Origin: Planctomycetia bacterium | GTDB taxonomy: Bacteria > Planctomycetota > Planctomycetia > Gemmatales > Gemmataceae | DNA length: 57,275 bases | Direction of reading: 5' to 3' | Assembly: GCA_005808665.1 (NCBI GenBank) | Contig: SYLG01000060.1 | Coordinates: 1-57,275, forward strand | Shown: positions 48,211-56,215 of the stretch, one piece after another | How the letters are laid out: each line of letters opens with the position of its first letter | How positions within the stretch are numbered: position 1 is the stretch's first letter | Program-made: the position numbers and the translations under genes | Notes under the pieces: generated by a model | Database searches by the model: none | Seen by the model: only the letters and a program-made list of their open reading frames with translations | What the model was told of the DNA's origin: nothing

Positions 48211-48229
48211 AAAAACCGGCTCCTGCCGG
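48211..48229 (-). promoter_or_regulatory. AGGA-tetraloop hairpin in the csrA leader
   Basis: Read on the minus strand: CCGGC, loop AGGA, GCCGG, then TTTTT, about 20 bases before the start codon. CsrA prefers GGA in a hairpin loop, and the Shine-Dalgarno AAGGAGG adds a second GGA close by. This is the arrangement expected for autoregulation; the T-run also makes it weakly terminator-like. Confidence 0.55.
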
Positions 48230-48445
48230 GGTTTTGTCCAAGGCTTGGCAAAGTGCCTTACCTTCCTCAAAAACTTTCTTCCCAAACCGCCCAAGCCACC
48301 TAAATTATGTAAATCAACAGTGTTTTCTGTGTTCTAATTAGGAGTATGATCCTTTCCTTTGGGTTTTTTGGGGAAAAACTCATGCTCCTAAAGGTCTCGT
48401 GCCGATGGCTAAGACACGGGTCATTGGAGGATCTTTAGCTTATTT

Positions 48446-48646
48446 TCACCCGTAAGGGGAAAAATTTTCCAAATTCTCTCCAAAACCTAAACCGCAACCC
48501 TCGCACACCATATAACCGCATCGTTGACAATGGTTTTCCCGACCCATGGGGATTAGCAACCCCGTACACATTGGACATCCTGTTTGTCCTGATACCTTTG
48601 TTTCGCAAAGAGTGCCGGTTTGGTTCGAAAAAATCCATGGATTCAT
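48446..48646 (-). CDS. Small zinc-ribbon protein
   Basis: 66 residues. Cysteines at 14, 24, 27, 40, 43, 48 and 51 form two or more CxxC knuckles: GCPMC, CQRC and CEGC. It binds zinc and may contact nucleic acid or protein. No family is assignable. AGGAG lies 9 bases before the ATG, and the 17-bp inverted repeat TTTGTA-TACTG-TACAAA sits 31-47 bp upstream where a -10 would fall. The frame opens further upstream but the extension lacks a start signal. Confidence 0.55.
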   Translation of the reverse strand: MNPWIFSNQTGTLCETKVSGQTGCPMCTGLLIPMGRENHCQRCGYMVCEGCGLGFGENLENFSPYG

Positions 48647-48676
48647 GCAAAAACTCCTAAATTTTCTATCTGTTCG

Positions 48677-48693
48677 TTTGTATACTGTACAAA
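48677..48693. promoter_or_regulatory. Inverted repeat TTTGTA-N5-TACAAA upstream of the zinc-ribbon gene
   Basis: Exact 6-bp arms with a 5-bp centre, placed 31-47 bp before the zinc-ribbon start. The minus strand contains TATACA that could serve as a -10. Possible operator. Confidence 0.35.
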
Positions 48694-48901
48694 TTAACAC
48701 CAACCGTTCTCTTCTGCAATCCCAAAAAAAGGAAAATCCCATTTCTTTTTTGAATGACCAAATTCTCCTTTTTTTGCTCCCTTTCCAAAAATTTGTCCCC
48801 CCTTTTGCCATAAAATGACCCTAGGCAACCCGTTCCCTTGCTCTTAGGCTAACAACGGTTTGTATTCCCCAATTGTTGCAATCTCCTTGTGGAACTCCTC
48901 C

Positions 48902-49852
48902 ATGGACGCTTTTACCCCGATCACACGCCGAAATTTCATCCATTGCTCCGGTGGCCTTTTGGCTGCTGGATCCTTGCCCAGCCTTCTTTCAGCGGCTACC
49001 CAAAAACGGAGGGTCATCTCCCGCCCCCTGAAAAACCCCCTTTTTGATATTTCCTTGGCACAATGGTCCCTCCACAAAGCGTTCTTTGGCAAAAGACTTG
49101 ACCCAACCAACTTTCCCAAAATTACCAAAAGTTTTGGCATCACCGGAATTGAATTTGTCAACCAGTTTTACAAAGACAAAAAAAACGACGATGGCTATTT
49201 CGAATCCCTCAAAAAACAGTGTGACAGCGAAGGTACAAAGGCTCTCCTGATTATGTGCGATGGCGAGGGCTACCTGGGGGATGCCGATACTGCCAAGCGA
49301 AAAACCTCCATCAAAAACCACCATCGTTGGGTGGACAACGCCAGGATCCTGGGATGTCATTCGATCCGGGTCAATGCCTATTCCACCGGCACCTTTGAGG
49401 AACAGCAGGAACGGGCGGCAGAAGGGCTCAACCAATTGGCCGAATACGGGGCCAAGCAGGATATCAACATCATCGTTGAAAACCATGGCGGCCTCTCCAG
49501 TAATGGGGAATGGCTGGCAGGGGTCATGAAAAAAGCCAACAATCCCCGAGTGGGAACCCTCCCTGACTTTGGCAATTTCAATCTGGGTGACAACAAGCAA
49601 TACGACCGGTACAAGGGCGTTACGGAAATGATGCCCTTTGCCAAGGGAGTCAGTGCCAAATCGCATGACTTCAATGAAAAGGGTGATGAGATTCACACGG
49701 ACTACATAAAGATGATGAAAATTGTCCTCAAGGCAAATTTCCATGGTTTTGTGGGTATTGAATATGAAGGAAGCAAGTTGGGCGAAGAGGAGGGAATCGT
49801 GGCCACCAAGAAATTGTTGGAGCGCGTTCGCGAGGAACTTGCCAAAGCCTGA
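48902..49852 (+). CDS. Tat-exported sugar phosphate isomerase/epimerase-like TIM-barrel protein
   Basis: 316 residues. Tat-like signal ITRRNFIHCSGGLLAAGSL. TIM-barrel metal-site elements of the xylose-isomerase-like family: GIEFVNQFYK (Glu), VENHGGLSS (Glu), GTLPDFGNF (Asp), AKSHDFNE (His) and VGIEYEGSK (Glu). Predicted to isomerise or epimerise a sugar in the periplasm, or to cut AP sites if related to endonuclease IV; context favours sugar. ATG 48902 chosen over a TTG at 48860. Confidence 0.82.
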   Translation: MDAFTPITRRNFIHCSGGLLAAGSLPSLLSAATQKRRVISRPLKNPLFDISLAQWSLHKAFFGKRLDPTNFPKITKSFGITGIEFVNQFYKDKKNDDGYFESLKKQCDSEGTKALLIMCDGEGYLGDADTAKRKTSIKNHHRWVDNARILGCHSIRVNAYSTGTFEEQQERAAEGLNQLAEYGAKQDINIIVENHGGLSSNGEWLAGVMKKANNPRVGTLPDFGNFNLGDNKQYDRYKGVTEMMPFAKGVSAKSHDFNEKGDEIHTDYIKMMKIVLKANFHGFVGIEYEGSKLGEEEGIVATKKLLERVREELAKA

Positions 49853-49951
49853 CTTCCAAACCAACAAAACAAATCCGCCGTCCCAGGGTGTCAGGGCGAC
49901 GGATCCTCCCTCCAAGGCACCCGTCCCGGCATTTTTTCAAAAGGTTAGATC

Positions 49952-50719
49952 ATGAAGATTCAATCGGTCCGTTCCCTGGTGGCATTTGGGTTCCTGGGTG
50001 CCATTGCCCTCTCTTTGGTTGGCCAAGGGATTTCCGCACCCCAGGAGAAAGAGGTAACCAAGGAGACTGCCAAGCTCGTTCGGACACCTGCGGAACTTGC
50101 CGCCATGGACTCGCTCCGGAAGCAAGGCGCCCTTGTTTTGGAATTGGCCCAAACGGATCAACGCCTTGAGGTTTCGTACCTTCAACAGGTGGAAAAGTTT
50201 GGCGATTCCCACCTGGTTCCCCTCAAGGACCTGAAAGGCCTTGTAAGGCTCAACCTCAGGGGCCAGGCGGTTACGGACGATTTGGCCAAACATCTTGCTC
50301 CCCTAACGGACCTTACCCACCTCCACCTCGAAAAAACAAAGGTTACCGACAAAGCCCTGGGATCGGTCAAAGGGCTGAAAAACCTCGAATACCTGAATCT
50401 GTATGGCACCGCCGTTACCGATGCCGGCCTCAAGGACCTTGAAGGTCTCAAAAAGCTAGGCCAGCTTTATGTTTGGCAAACCAAGGTTACCAAGGAAGGT
50501 GCCGTCCAATTGAAAAAAGTGATCGGCAAGATTGATGTCAACCGCGGCTTGGATGATCTCCCACCCCTTCCCAAAGTGGAAGTCAAAGCTCCGGTAAAGG
50601 AGATGAAAAAGGAAGCCAAGAAAAAGGATGATGTCAAGAAAGCGGATGTAAAGAAAGCCGAAGCTAAAAAGGCAGAAGAAAAGAAAACGGACGCCAAAAA
50701 GGATGCCAACAAGAAATAG
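49952..50719 (+). CDS. Secreted leucine-rich-repeat protein with lysine-rich tail
   Basis: 255 residues. Signal peptide about 1-28 (SLVAFGFLGAIALSLVGQG). Four or five LRRs of the ribonuclease-inhibitor-like type lie at about 85-190, each with an LxxLxLxxTxVTDxxL pattern, for example LTHLHLEKTKVTDKAL and LEYLNLYGTAVTDAGL. The last 50 residues are almost pure Lys/Glu/Ala/Asp (KKADVKKAEAKK). It is probably a periplasmic scaffold; the basic tail might bind nucleic acid or acidic polymers. A strong terminator follows. Confidence 0.82.
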   Translation: MKIQSVRSLVAFGFLGAIALSLVGQGISAPQEKEVTKETAKLVRTPAELAAMDSLRKQGALVLELAQTDQRLEVSYLQQVEKFGDSHLVPLKDLKGLVRLNLRGQAVTDDLAKHLAPLTDLTHLHLEKTKVTDKALGSVKGLKNLEYLNLYGTAVTDAGLKDLEGLKKLGQLYVWQTKVTKEGAVQLKKVIGKIDVNRGLDDLPPLPKVEVKAPVKEMKKEAKKKDDVKKADVKKAEAKKAEEKKTDAKKDANKK

Positions 50720-50749
50720 GCCGCTTGGCCTTGAATGCCTTCCCTTTAG

Positions 50750-50778
50750 GCCGGGGCCTTTTGTCCCCGGCTTTTTTT
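50750..50778 (+). terminator. Intrinsic terminator after the LRR gene
   Basis: Stem GCCGGGG/CCCCGGC, loop of eight bases (CCTTTTGT), then seven T. It sits 30 bp past the stop. Confidence 0.85.
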
Positions 50779-50834
50779 CGTAAACAGGCTTTCCCTTGGG
50801 TGGCCCCGTTCAAGCAACTTGGGTTGCCAAGGGA

Positions 50835-52445
50835 TTAGCCAATCGGGGGGATAAGCGGTAACCAGTTACCGTTGCCTCCCCTGAGGGGAGTCGTTCTTGG
50901 CTTGCTCGGCTTGACGGGAACCGGAGGGGAGATAACCTCCTCCACCTCAACCGGATCCGCTTCCTCGATGGCCGCTTTGATCGAAAGCGAAACTCGACGG
51001 CTTTCGGGTTCGATGGTAAGAATCATTACTTTGACTTCGTCCCCGGTTTTCACAACCTCGGTGGTTCGCCGGACTTTTCCTTTGGCCAATTCGGAAATGT
51101 GGACCAATCCTTCGATTTCGGGTTCCAGTTCAACAAAAGCGCCAAATTCCTCGGTTCGGGATACCTTTCCGGTGACAATGGTCCCTGGACGAAAGCGCTC
51201 GGACAATGTTTGCCAAGGGCTTGAAACAAGCTGTTTGAGCCCCACGGATATCTTTTTTGTCTCAGGATCAAGGGTGAGGATCTTGACTTCGACAGACTGC
51301 CCGGGGTGCAGGACATCAGCGATGTTGGTGATTCGTTTCCAGCTGATTTGGGAAATGGGCAAAAGGGCATCCGCTCCTCCGATGTCCACAAACGCTCCAA
51401 AACTCTGGATGGACCGGACCGTACCCTTGCGGATTTGATCCACCGCCAGGTCGCCCCACAATTTTGCCCCTTCGATTTCCCGTTGGCGTTCCAGAAGGAC
51501 ACGGCGGCTTACGATGAGGTTTTTGTCCAGGGCATCGACCTCGATGACTTCGCAGGTCAGCTTTTGATCCGCAAAAAGACTAAGGTCAAAGGTACGGTTG
51601 AGGTCAACCTGGCTGGCGGGAAGCCAACCACGGCATGAATTGACCATGACTTCAAGGCCCGAGGCTTTGACACCCGTAACCTTGGCCTCCACCACCATTC
51701 CCAAAGAAAGGCTGGACCAGTCGGCATCGCCAACTGCTTTGCCTAATCGGCTTAGGACAAGCAAGCCATTCGCATTATCAAAGCGTTCGATTTTGATTTC
51801 AAGTTCAGTGCCAATCTCGGGCAACCCTTCCGGGAATTGGTCTTTCGTGAGAATTCCCTGGGTGCGACCCCCGGGAAGTTCCACAAAAACATCCCCATTG
51901 TGAATGCGGAAGACAACCCCTTTTTTGCCCGGGGTGGCTGCTTCCCGCACCGGTCGTTCGGTTTTGAAGGTATCAAGGGATTCTTCGATCCCGCCAAAAG
52001 CCGCCTGGAGCTCGGCTTCCATTTCGGCATCAAGAGGATCAATTTTGAGGTCAACCGCCTTGGCAGGAGTAGGTTTGGGAGCCGGGGGTGCGCCAAAATT
52101 TTCAGGTACATCACCCAATCGTAGGGCCCCACCCGTAAAGGGCTTTTGATTCCCTTCGGTCCTTGCTCCCCCCTGCTTGGGACCACCCTGGCCACGATCA
52201 CTACGACCACCCTGGGGTCGATTTCCATAAGTCGCTTTCCTCGAGTCGGCCTGAGGCCTTGGGGCATACCCTTTTGTTTCTTGCCCCTCGGCAGGGCTCA
52301 CGCCTCCCGTTTGGCCCATCTCGATACGAGGGCTCGAGTAGCGACTTGGCCCCTGATTCGAGCGTAATTTTTCCAAAAGGGGGTTCGCAGGAACAGGGGC
52401 GTTGCCTGAATCAACGACAGGGTTGGTTGGGATTTCTTCGGACAT
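50835..52445 (-). CDS. Four-S1-domain RNA-binding protein with disordered RG-rich N-terminus
   Basis: 536 residues. The first about 120 are disordered and Gly/Arg/Gln/Pro-rich (RPQGGRSDRGQGGPKQGG). Four S1 domains follow near 175-240, 250-325, 340-405 and 420-490; the last two have the classical SFGAFVDIGGADALLPISQIS and EFGAFVELEPEIEGLVHISE motifs. It resembles ribosomal protein S1 in its S1 array, but the first two domains are diverged and the tail is different, so it may be a second S1-type factor rather than RpsA. Cytosolic. Convergent with the LRR gene. Confidence 0.82.
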   Translation of the reverse strand: MSEEIPTNPVVDSGNAPVPANPLLEKLRSNQGPSRYSSPRIEMGQTGGVSPAEGQETKGYAPRPQADSRKATYGNRPQGGRSDRGQGGPKQGGARTEGNQKPFTGGALRLGDVPENFGAPPAPKPTPAKAVDLKIDPLDAEMEAELQAAFGGIEESLDTFKTERPVREAATPGKKGVVFRIHNGDVFVELPGGRTQGILTKDQFPEGLPEIGTELEIKIERFDNANGLLVLSRLGKAVGDADWSSLSLGMVVEAKVTGVKASGLEVMVNSCRGWLPASQVDLNRTFDLSLFADQKLTCEVIEVDALDKNLIVSRRVLLERQREIEGAKLWGDLAVDQIRKGTVRSIQSFGAFVDIGGADALLPISQISWKRITNIADVLHPGQSVEVKILTLDPETKKISVGLKQLVSSPWQTLSERFRPGTIVTGKVSRTEEFGAFVELEPEIEGLVHISELAKGKVRRTTEVVKTGDEVKVMILTIEPESRRVSLSIKAAIEEADPVEVEEVISPPVPVKPSKPRTTPLRGGNGNWLPLIPPIG

Positions 52446-52473
52446 GGATCAAACCATCCTTAGTGAATGCGTA

Positions 52474-53214
52474 TCAGTTCCCGCCTTGGGAAGAGGGAAT
52501 TATATCACGAACCCGCAAATTGCGGAAAGTGATTCCAGACGAGTGGTTTTGCAGGCTGAGAAACCCCTTCAGAGGTTTATCCTTGAGTTTGGGGTCTGTC
52601 GATTGATCGAAATGCTGGACATGTTTACTGTTCAACCAAATGTCGATTTTGGGGCCTTGGCAGCGAATTTTGAAGGCATTCCACTCGGGAGAGGGCTTAA
52701 CGGCATTTTCCTTGGGGGCCACAAATCGGTAAAGGGAAAGACTTCCCGTGGCCGAAGGGGGAGTTCCCGAATCGTCCAAAAGCTGAATTTCATAGGAGGC
52801 GACCGAAGGTCTGGATTCCCATGATTTAAGTGGGTTAAAAGGTCCAGTGCGGATACCAAGGCCACTATTTCCCATTTTGGGTTTGCTCCCTGCCTTGGCA
52901 TTGGGTGGAAGGACCGGGGCATCAAAGCGGTATTCGAGCTCCCATTCGAAATTACCAAATTCCTTGGGGGTATACCGAAGGAAGCCAAATCCTCCCAAAC
53001 CTTCACAGCGAATCATGCCCTCTTTGACCGACCAGACCGCTTTCCCCGCCTCAGGGCCCGATTTGACCTTTGCATCTCCCTCGGCCACCCATCCCAAAAG
53101 ATCCTTGCCATTGAATGGGAGAATCTCCCCTTCTGCCCGGCCTGGTCCCTGGCCCAAGGCAAGCATTAGCCCCAAAACAATCCACCAACCCATTCCGGAA
53201 TTGCCCATTCTCAT
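52474..53214 (-). CDS. DUF1080 (3-keto-disaccharide hydrolase-like) secreted protein
   Basis: 246 residues. Signal peptide about 1-28. DUF1080 pattern: ILPFNGKDLLGWVAEGDAK, WSVKEGMIRCEGLGG, GNFEWELEYRFD, GNSGLGIRT, YEIQLLDDSG, WNAFKIRCQG, and ITFRNLRVRDI at the end. The fold is a concanavalin-like beta-sandwich. Related proteins bind or cut 3-keto sugars. Start could be the second Met (MGNSGM). It is 28 bp upstream of the S1 gene on the same strand. Confidence 0.85.
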   Translation of the reverse strand: MRMGNSGMGWWIVLGLMLALGQGPGRAEGEILPFNGKDLLGWVAEGDAKVKSGPEAGKAVWSVKEGMIRCEGLGGFGFLRYTPKEFGNFEWELEYRFDAPVLPPNAKAGSKPKMGNSGLGIRTGPFNPLKSWESRPSVASYEIQLLDDSGTPPSATGSLSLYRFVAPKENAVKPSPEWNAFKIRCQGPKIDIWLNSKHVQHFDQSTDPKLKDKPLKGFLSLQNHSSGITFRNLRVRDIIPSSQGGN

Positions 53215-53319
53215 AGGGGTATTTTACCAAAAATCGTCCGCTTTGGGACCATGGAAAACCCTGAATTTGTACCCTAAGGATAACTGAAGATGGCAGGATT
53301 TCAAAAATTCCCGATGGGC

Positions 53320-53401
53320 TTCGGTTCGTTGTACAAAACAATGAATCAGGCTTTCCGCCCCCGGTATACGCCGTTTTACAACCCTGGGCCGTTGGCCCAG
53401 G
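53320..53401 (+). repeat. 82-bp direct repeat with palindrome, copy 1
   Basis: Matches 53548-53629 with most bases kept: GGTTCGT.GTACAAA.CAATGA, then a diverged middle, then CCCTGG.CCGTTGGCCCAGG. The 3' end holds CCTGGGCC-GTT-GGCCCAGG, a perfect 8-bp hairpin. The repeat unit recurs at a 228-bp spacing. Confidence 0.7.
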
Positions 53402-53547
53402 CTGGTTTAGATCGTGCCTTTGGCCCAAAGATTCACCATCCACCCATGTTTTCAACGCCAACAGCGAGGCATCATTCCAGCCTAGGACAACTCCCCAGGT
53501 GCCCATTGAAATCCCGACCTATCCCATGCCTCAATCTCCCGCTCATT

Positions 53548-53629
53548 TTGGGTTCGTGGTACAAAGCAATGAGTCCCTCTTTCAGCCCTCAGTTTACGCC
53601 GATTCAAAACCCTGGCCCGTTGGCCCAGG
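53548..53629 (+). repeat. 82-bp direct repeat with palindrome, copy 2
   Basis: Second copy, same orientation. The hairpin is changed to CCTGGCCC-GTT-GGCCCAGG, so its stem is no longer perfect. It lies just left of the first GTTAGGC hairpin that opens the abiE unit. Confidence 0.7.
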
Positions 53630-53632
53630 TGT

Positions 53633-53666
53633 CCTAAACGGCAATGGGGCTGAGGCCCAGTTAGGC
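53633..53666 (+). repeat. GTTAGGC-ended imperfect hairpin left of the abiE unit
   Basis: CCTAAAC at 53633 and GTTAGG at 53660 form the outer arms with TGGGGC/GGCCCA inside. It shares GTTAGGCACCGA and a following TTCAA-type run with the site at 55804-55855. The right arm looks like an integron core site (GTTRRRY), but the left arm does not match RYYYAAC and the hairpin is too short for a standard attC. Confidence 0.4.
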
Positions 53667-53832
53667 ACCGAACCCGTTTATTATTCAATCCCCAAGTCAG
53701 CCGAAAAGCATCCCGAGGCTTTCTTAAAATGTCAAAACCTTATTTCCCAGGGTCTGAACCGATCCGCAGGCAGCCTGATTGTCATGTTTTACAGCAAAAA
53801 AACTTGACCTTAAATGCGGGAGGAGCGATACT

Positions 53833-54594
53833 ATGCTCATGTCTAGGAAACGAAAAACTACTGAACCGCCTGCCCAGAACACGGCAGACACCATCCGCTC
53901 GATGATCGAAGGGGGTGGCGAACGGGTCTGGCGATTTGCCGATTTTGAAGGGTTACCGCCGGCGGCGGGGGCAAAAGCCCTGTCGCGCATGGCACGAAAG
54001 GGACTCGTACAGCGGCTGGGTAAAGGGCTTTATTTCCGGTCCCGCTCGACGGCATTTGGGCCGAGTAAACCGAACCTGAGCCAGATACAGGCATTGCCAC
54101 TCCGTCGCAATGGAGTGTTTCCATCGGGTGTGTCGGCGGCGAACCTGCTCGGCTTTACCACCCAGAACCCTGGCCGCGGGGAAGTGGCCACGAATGGGCT
54201 GAGTCTCCCCCGGCTTATCCTCGGAAAAGAAACGGTGATCCATACGAGGCGTCCTGAAAACTGGCGCAAGCTGTCGCAGGAGGATGCTGCTTTCCTCGAT
54301 TTCCTCCGCAACCGGGGTGCGGCGAGCGAACTATCTCCTGAAGAGACCGTGTCACAACTGGTAGCCCTGGCACGGGAGAAGGGTCGGATTAATCGCTTGC
54401 TCCAGGTGGCCGAATCGGAACCGCCGCGCGTGCGTGCCATGCTCGGTGCCATTGCCGAGCAGCTTGGCAAACCGGCATGCAGGCTTAAACAACTTCGGTG
54501 CGGCATCAATCGGTTGTCGCGGTTCGAGTTTGGCACCCTCACCGCATTGGCTTATGCAACCGCATGGCAGGCAAAGAAGGGCAGCGACCGATGA
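53833..54594 (+). CDS. AbiEi-like antitoxin of a type IV toxin-antitoxin pair
   Basis: About 253 residues. N-terminal winged-helix-like region (about 15-75: TADTIRSMIEGGGERVW, FADFEGLPPAAGAKALSRMARKGLVQRLGKGLYF), then an AbiEi-type C-terminal domain (about 85-245, including LILGKETVIHTRRPENWRKL). Such proteins bind their own promoter and block the AbiEii partner. Start at 53833 with GGAGGAG upstream. It overlaps the next gene by ATGA. The GC content is higher than most of the window, in line with acquisition by transfer. Confidence 0.78.
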   Translation: MLMSRKRKTTEPPAQNTADTIRSMIEGGGERVWRFADFEGLPPAAGAKALSRMARKGLVQRLGKGLYFRSRSTAFGPSKPNLSQIQALPLRRNGVFPSGVSAANLLGFTTQNPGRGEVATNGLSLPRLILGKETVIHTRRPENWRKLSQEDAAFLDFLRNRGAASELSPEETVSQLVALAREKGRINRLLQVAESEPPRVRAMLGAIAEQLGKPACRLKQLRCGINRLSRFEFGTLTALAYATAWQAKKGSDR

Positions 54595-55553
54595 AACTCT
54601 TTGAGCACCCGGATTTCGAGCAGGCTGTGATCCGCGCGGCGGAACATTTCCGTGAGCGGGGACTGCGGGAATCCATCATTGAGAAGGACTATTTCGTTAC
54701 TGAAGCACTACGCATCCTTGAACAGACGGCTGGCAAATTCATCATTTTCAAAGGTGGTACCAGCCTTTCCAAAGGCTGGGGACTGATCGAGCGATTCTCG
54801 GAAGATGTGGACATTTTCCTCGACCCGGCGGCATTCGATCCAGCACTAGGCAAAAAGGGAATCGACAGGGAACTGAAGAGGCTCAAGAATGCCATCGAAC
54901 TCCATCCGGGGTTTACCTTTCTCAAGAACGAGAGTCAGACCATAGGCGGGCTTGGCCGCAACGACCGTTTCAAATACCCACAGCGTTTCGCTGGCCCAGG
55001 CGACATCCGCAACCGCGTTTTCGTCGAATCTGGCTCGGCCAGCGGTCGGGAGCCAACCGGGCGTATTCGCATCCAGTCCTTTGTCGGGCAATTCCTGAAC
55101 GAGACGGGCTTCAGCCTCGGGGCAGAAGACGAGGGGCCTTTTGAAATGCGGCTACTGCACTTCCGCAGGACCTTTGTCGAAAAGATGTTTGCCATTCATG
55201 CGAAGGTTGATGCCTTCAAGCAGGCCGGCATCCCGATAGGTGGCTATGCCAGGCACTATTACGACCTCTATTGCCTCGCAGGCACGCCGGAAGTGCAGGC
55301 CATGCTTGCGTCCGTCGAATATGGCGAGATCAAGGCGGATTACGACCGCATCAGCACGGAGCATTTTCCCAAGAGCTACCTTCCGCCACCGGATATGGCA
55401 TTTTCCCAAAGCGATGCACTGTTCCCGCCGGAAAGCATCGCAACCGCACTATCGTCGGAATACGAATCCCAGTGCCGCATATTGTGCTTCGGTGCATTCC
55501 CATCCTGGAGCGATGTGCAAGGTCGCCTGGATTCGGTGCGTGCCCTCTTGTGA
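54591..55553 (+). CDS. AbiEii/AbiGii-family nucleotidyltransferase toxin
   Basis: 320 residues. The DNA polymerase-beta-like nucleotidyltransferase core has FKGGTSLSKGWGLIERFSEDVDIFLD (GG[TS] then DxD), the family's defining motif. N-terminal EHPDFEQAVIRAAEHFRERGL and IIEKDYFVTEAL are typical. Toxins of this family are reported to transfer nucleotides to targets such as tRNA and to give abortive phage resistance; the target here is not known. Start ATG overlaps the antitoxin stop. Confidence 0.85.
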   Translation: MKLFEHPDFEQAVIRAAEHFRERGLRESIIEKDYFVTEALRILEQTAGKFIIFKGGTSLSKGWGLIERFSEDVDIFLDPAAFDPALGKKGIDRELKRLKNAIELHPGFTFLKNESQTIGGLGRNDRFKYPQRFAGPGDIRNRVFVESGSASGREPTGRIRIQSFVGQFLNETGFSLGAEDEGPFEMRLLHFRRTFVEKMFAIHAKVDAFKQAGIPIGGYARHYYDLYCLAGTPEVQAMLASVEYGEIKADYDRISTEHFPKSYLPPPDMAFSQSDALFPPESIATALSSEYESQCRILCFGAFPSWSDVQGRLDSVRALL

Positions 55554-55803
55554 CATCGTCAAACCAAGAGTGAAGCATTGCGCTTTGTCAGCAGCAATCC
55601 CAAAGGGAAGAAGACCCCTGATCCATGACAACAAACGGGGACCAATCAAGCTATGAAATTCCTCCCGGTGGAATCTATCAATCCATTAACCAAGCATGAT
55701 TTTTCGGCACCGCCAGCTATTCCATGTGGCTGATCCCGGAAGTCCGTGGGCTTCGAATTCGGCCCCAAGATGCGCCCTGACCACGAAATTTCAGGCCCGG
55801 AAA
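55554..55803. other. Non-coding stretch between abiEii and the second GTTAGGC hairpin
   Basis: With the hairpin and flanks it forms a 305-bp gap before the HTH gene. I see no Shine-Dalgarno-led frame. Confidence 0.35.
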
Positions 55804-55830
55804 GCCTACAGGGCCGATGCCCTGTTAGGC
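55804..55830 (+). repeat. GTTAGGC-ended hairpin right of the abiE unit
   Basis: GCCTACAGGGC, loop CGAT, GCCCTGTTAGGC: an 11-bp stem with a single extra T in the right arm. It is followed by ACCGACCCTGCAAAATCATTCAA, similar to the sequence after the left site. The two sites are in the same orientation, about 2.16 kb apart, bracketing abiEi-abiEii. Confidence 0.5.
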
Positions 55831-55858
55831 ACCGACCCTGCAAAATCATTCAACCAGC

Positions 55859-56215
55859 ATGGATTTCATGCCGAACCGAAAAGCTCCCTCCGACATCCTC
55901 AATCCAAACCGGTCTTTTACAGAGCTAGGGTACTGGCAGATAAAGAGGTTACGTCGACGCGATCGGTTGCACTTTTACCCGTGGGGACGCCCAAAACCGC
56001 CGGAAACCCAGTCTGCTGACAAAACCCTCCAATCGTCGAAGCCCAGTGTACCGAAGCGTGATCCGCTGGCACTCGCCAGATTCTACCAGTCCGTTCTGGA
56101 TTCCGGGATCGTAGAGAACCGGGCTGCCTTGGCTCGCCACTTGGGAGTCAGTCGGGCTCGCGTCACTCAGGTCCTGCGCCGCCTCAATCGAGTCGATCCG
56201 GAGGCCCAGCCATGA
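55859..56215 (+). CDS. Small HTH DNA-binding protein
   Basis: 118 residues as read. The last 50 carry a helix-turn-helix: ALARFYQSVLDSGIVENRAAL, ARHLGVSRARVTQVLRRLNR. The first 60 residues are Arg/Pro-rich and unlike a folded domain, so the true start could be further in, or the 5' part may be repeat-derived. It overlaps the next gene by ATGA. It may regulate its partner. Confidence 0.6.
   Translation: MDFMPNRKAPSDILNPNRSFTELGYWQIKRLRRRDRLHFYPWGRPKPPETQSADKTLQSSKPSVPKRDPLALARFYQSVLDSGIVENRAALARHLGVSRARVTQVLRRLNRVDPEAQP

Noticed and set aside
48989-49915. 308-codon minus-strand frame
   Set aside because: Antisense to the TIM-barrel gene, whose Tat signal and metal motifs are clear.
53633-55830. 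Integron gene cassette bounded by attC sites
   Set aside because: The right arms match GTTRRRY, but the left arms lack a correct RYYYAAC, the hairpins are only 27-34 bases, and no integrase is in the window. Kept only as an unexplained pair of sites.
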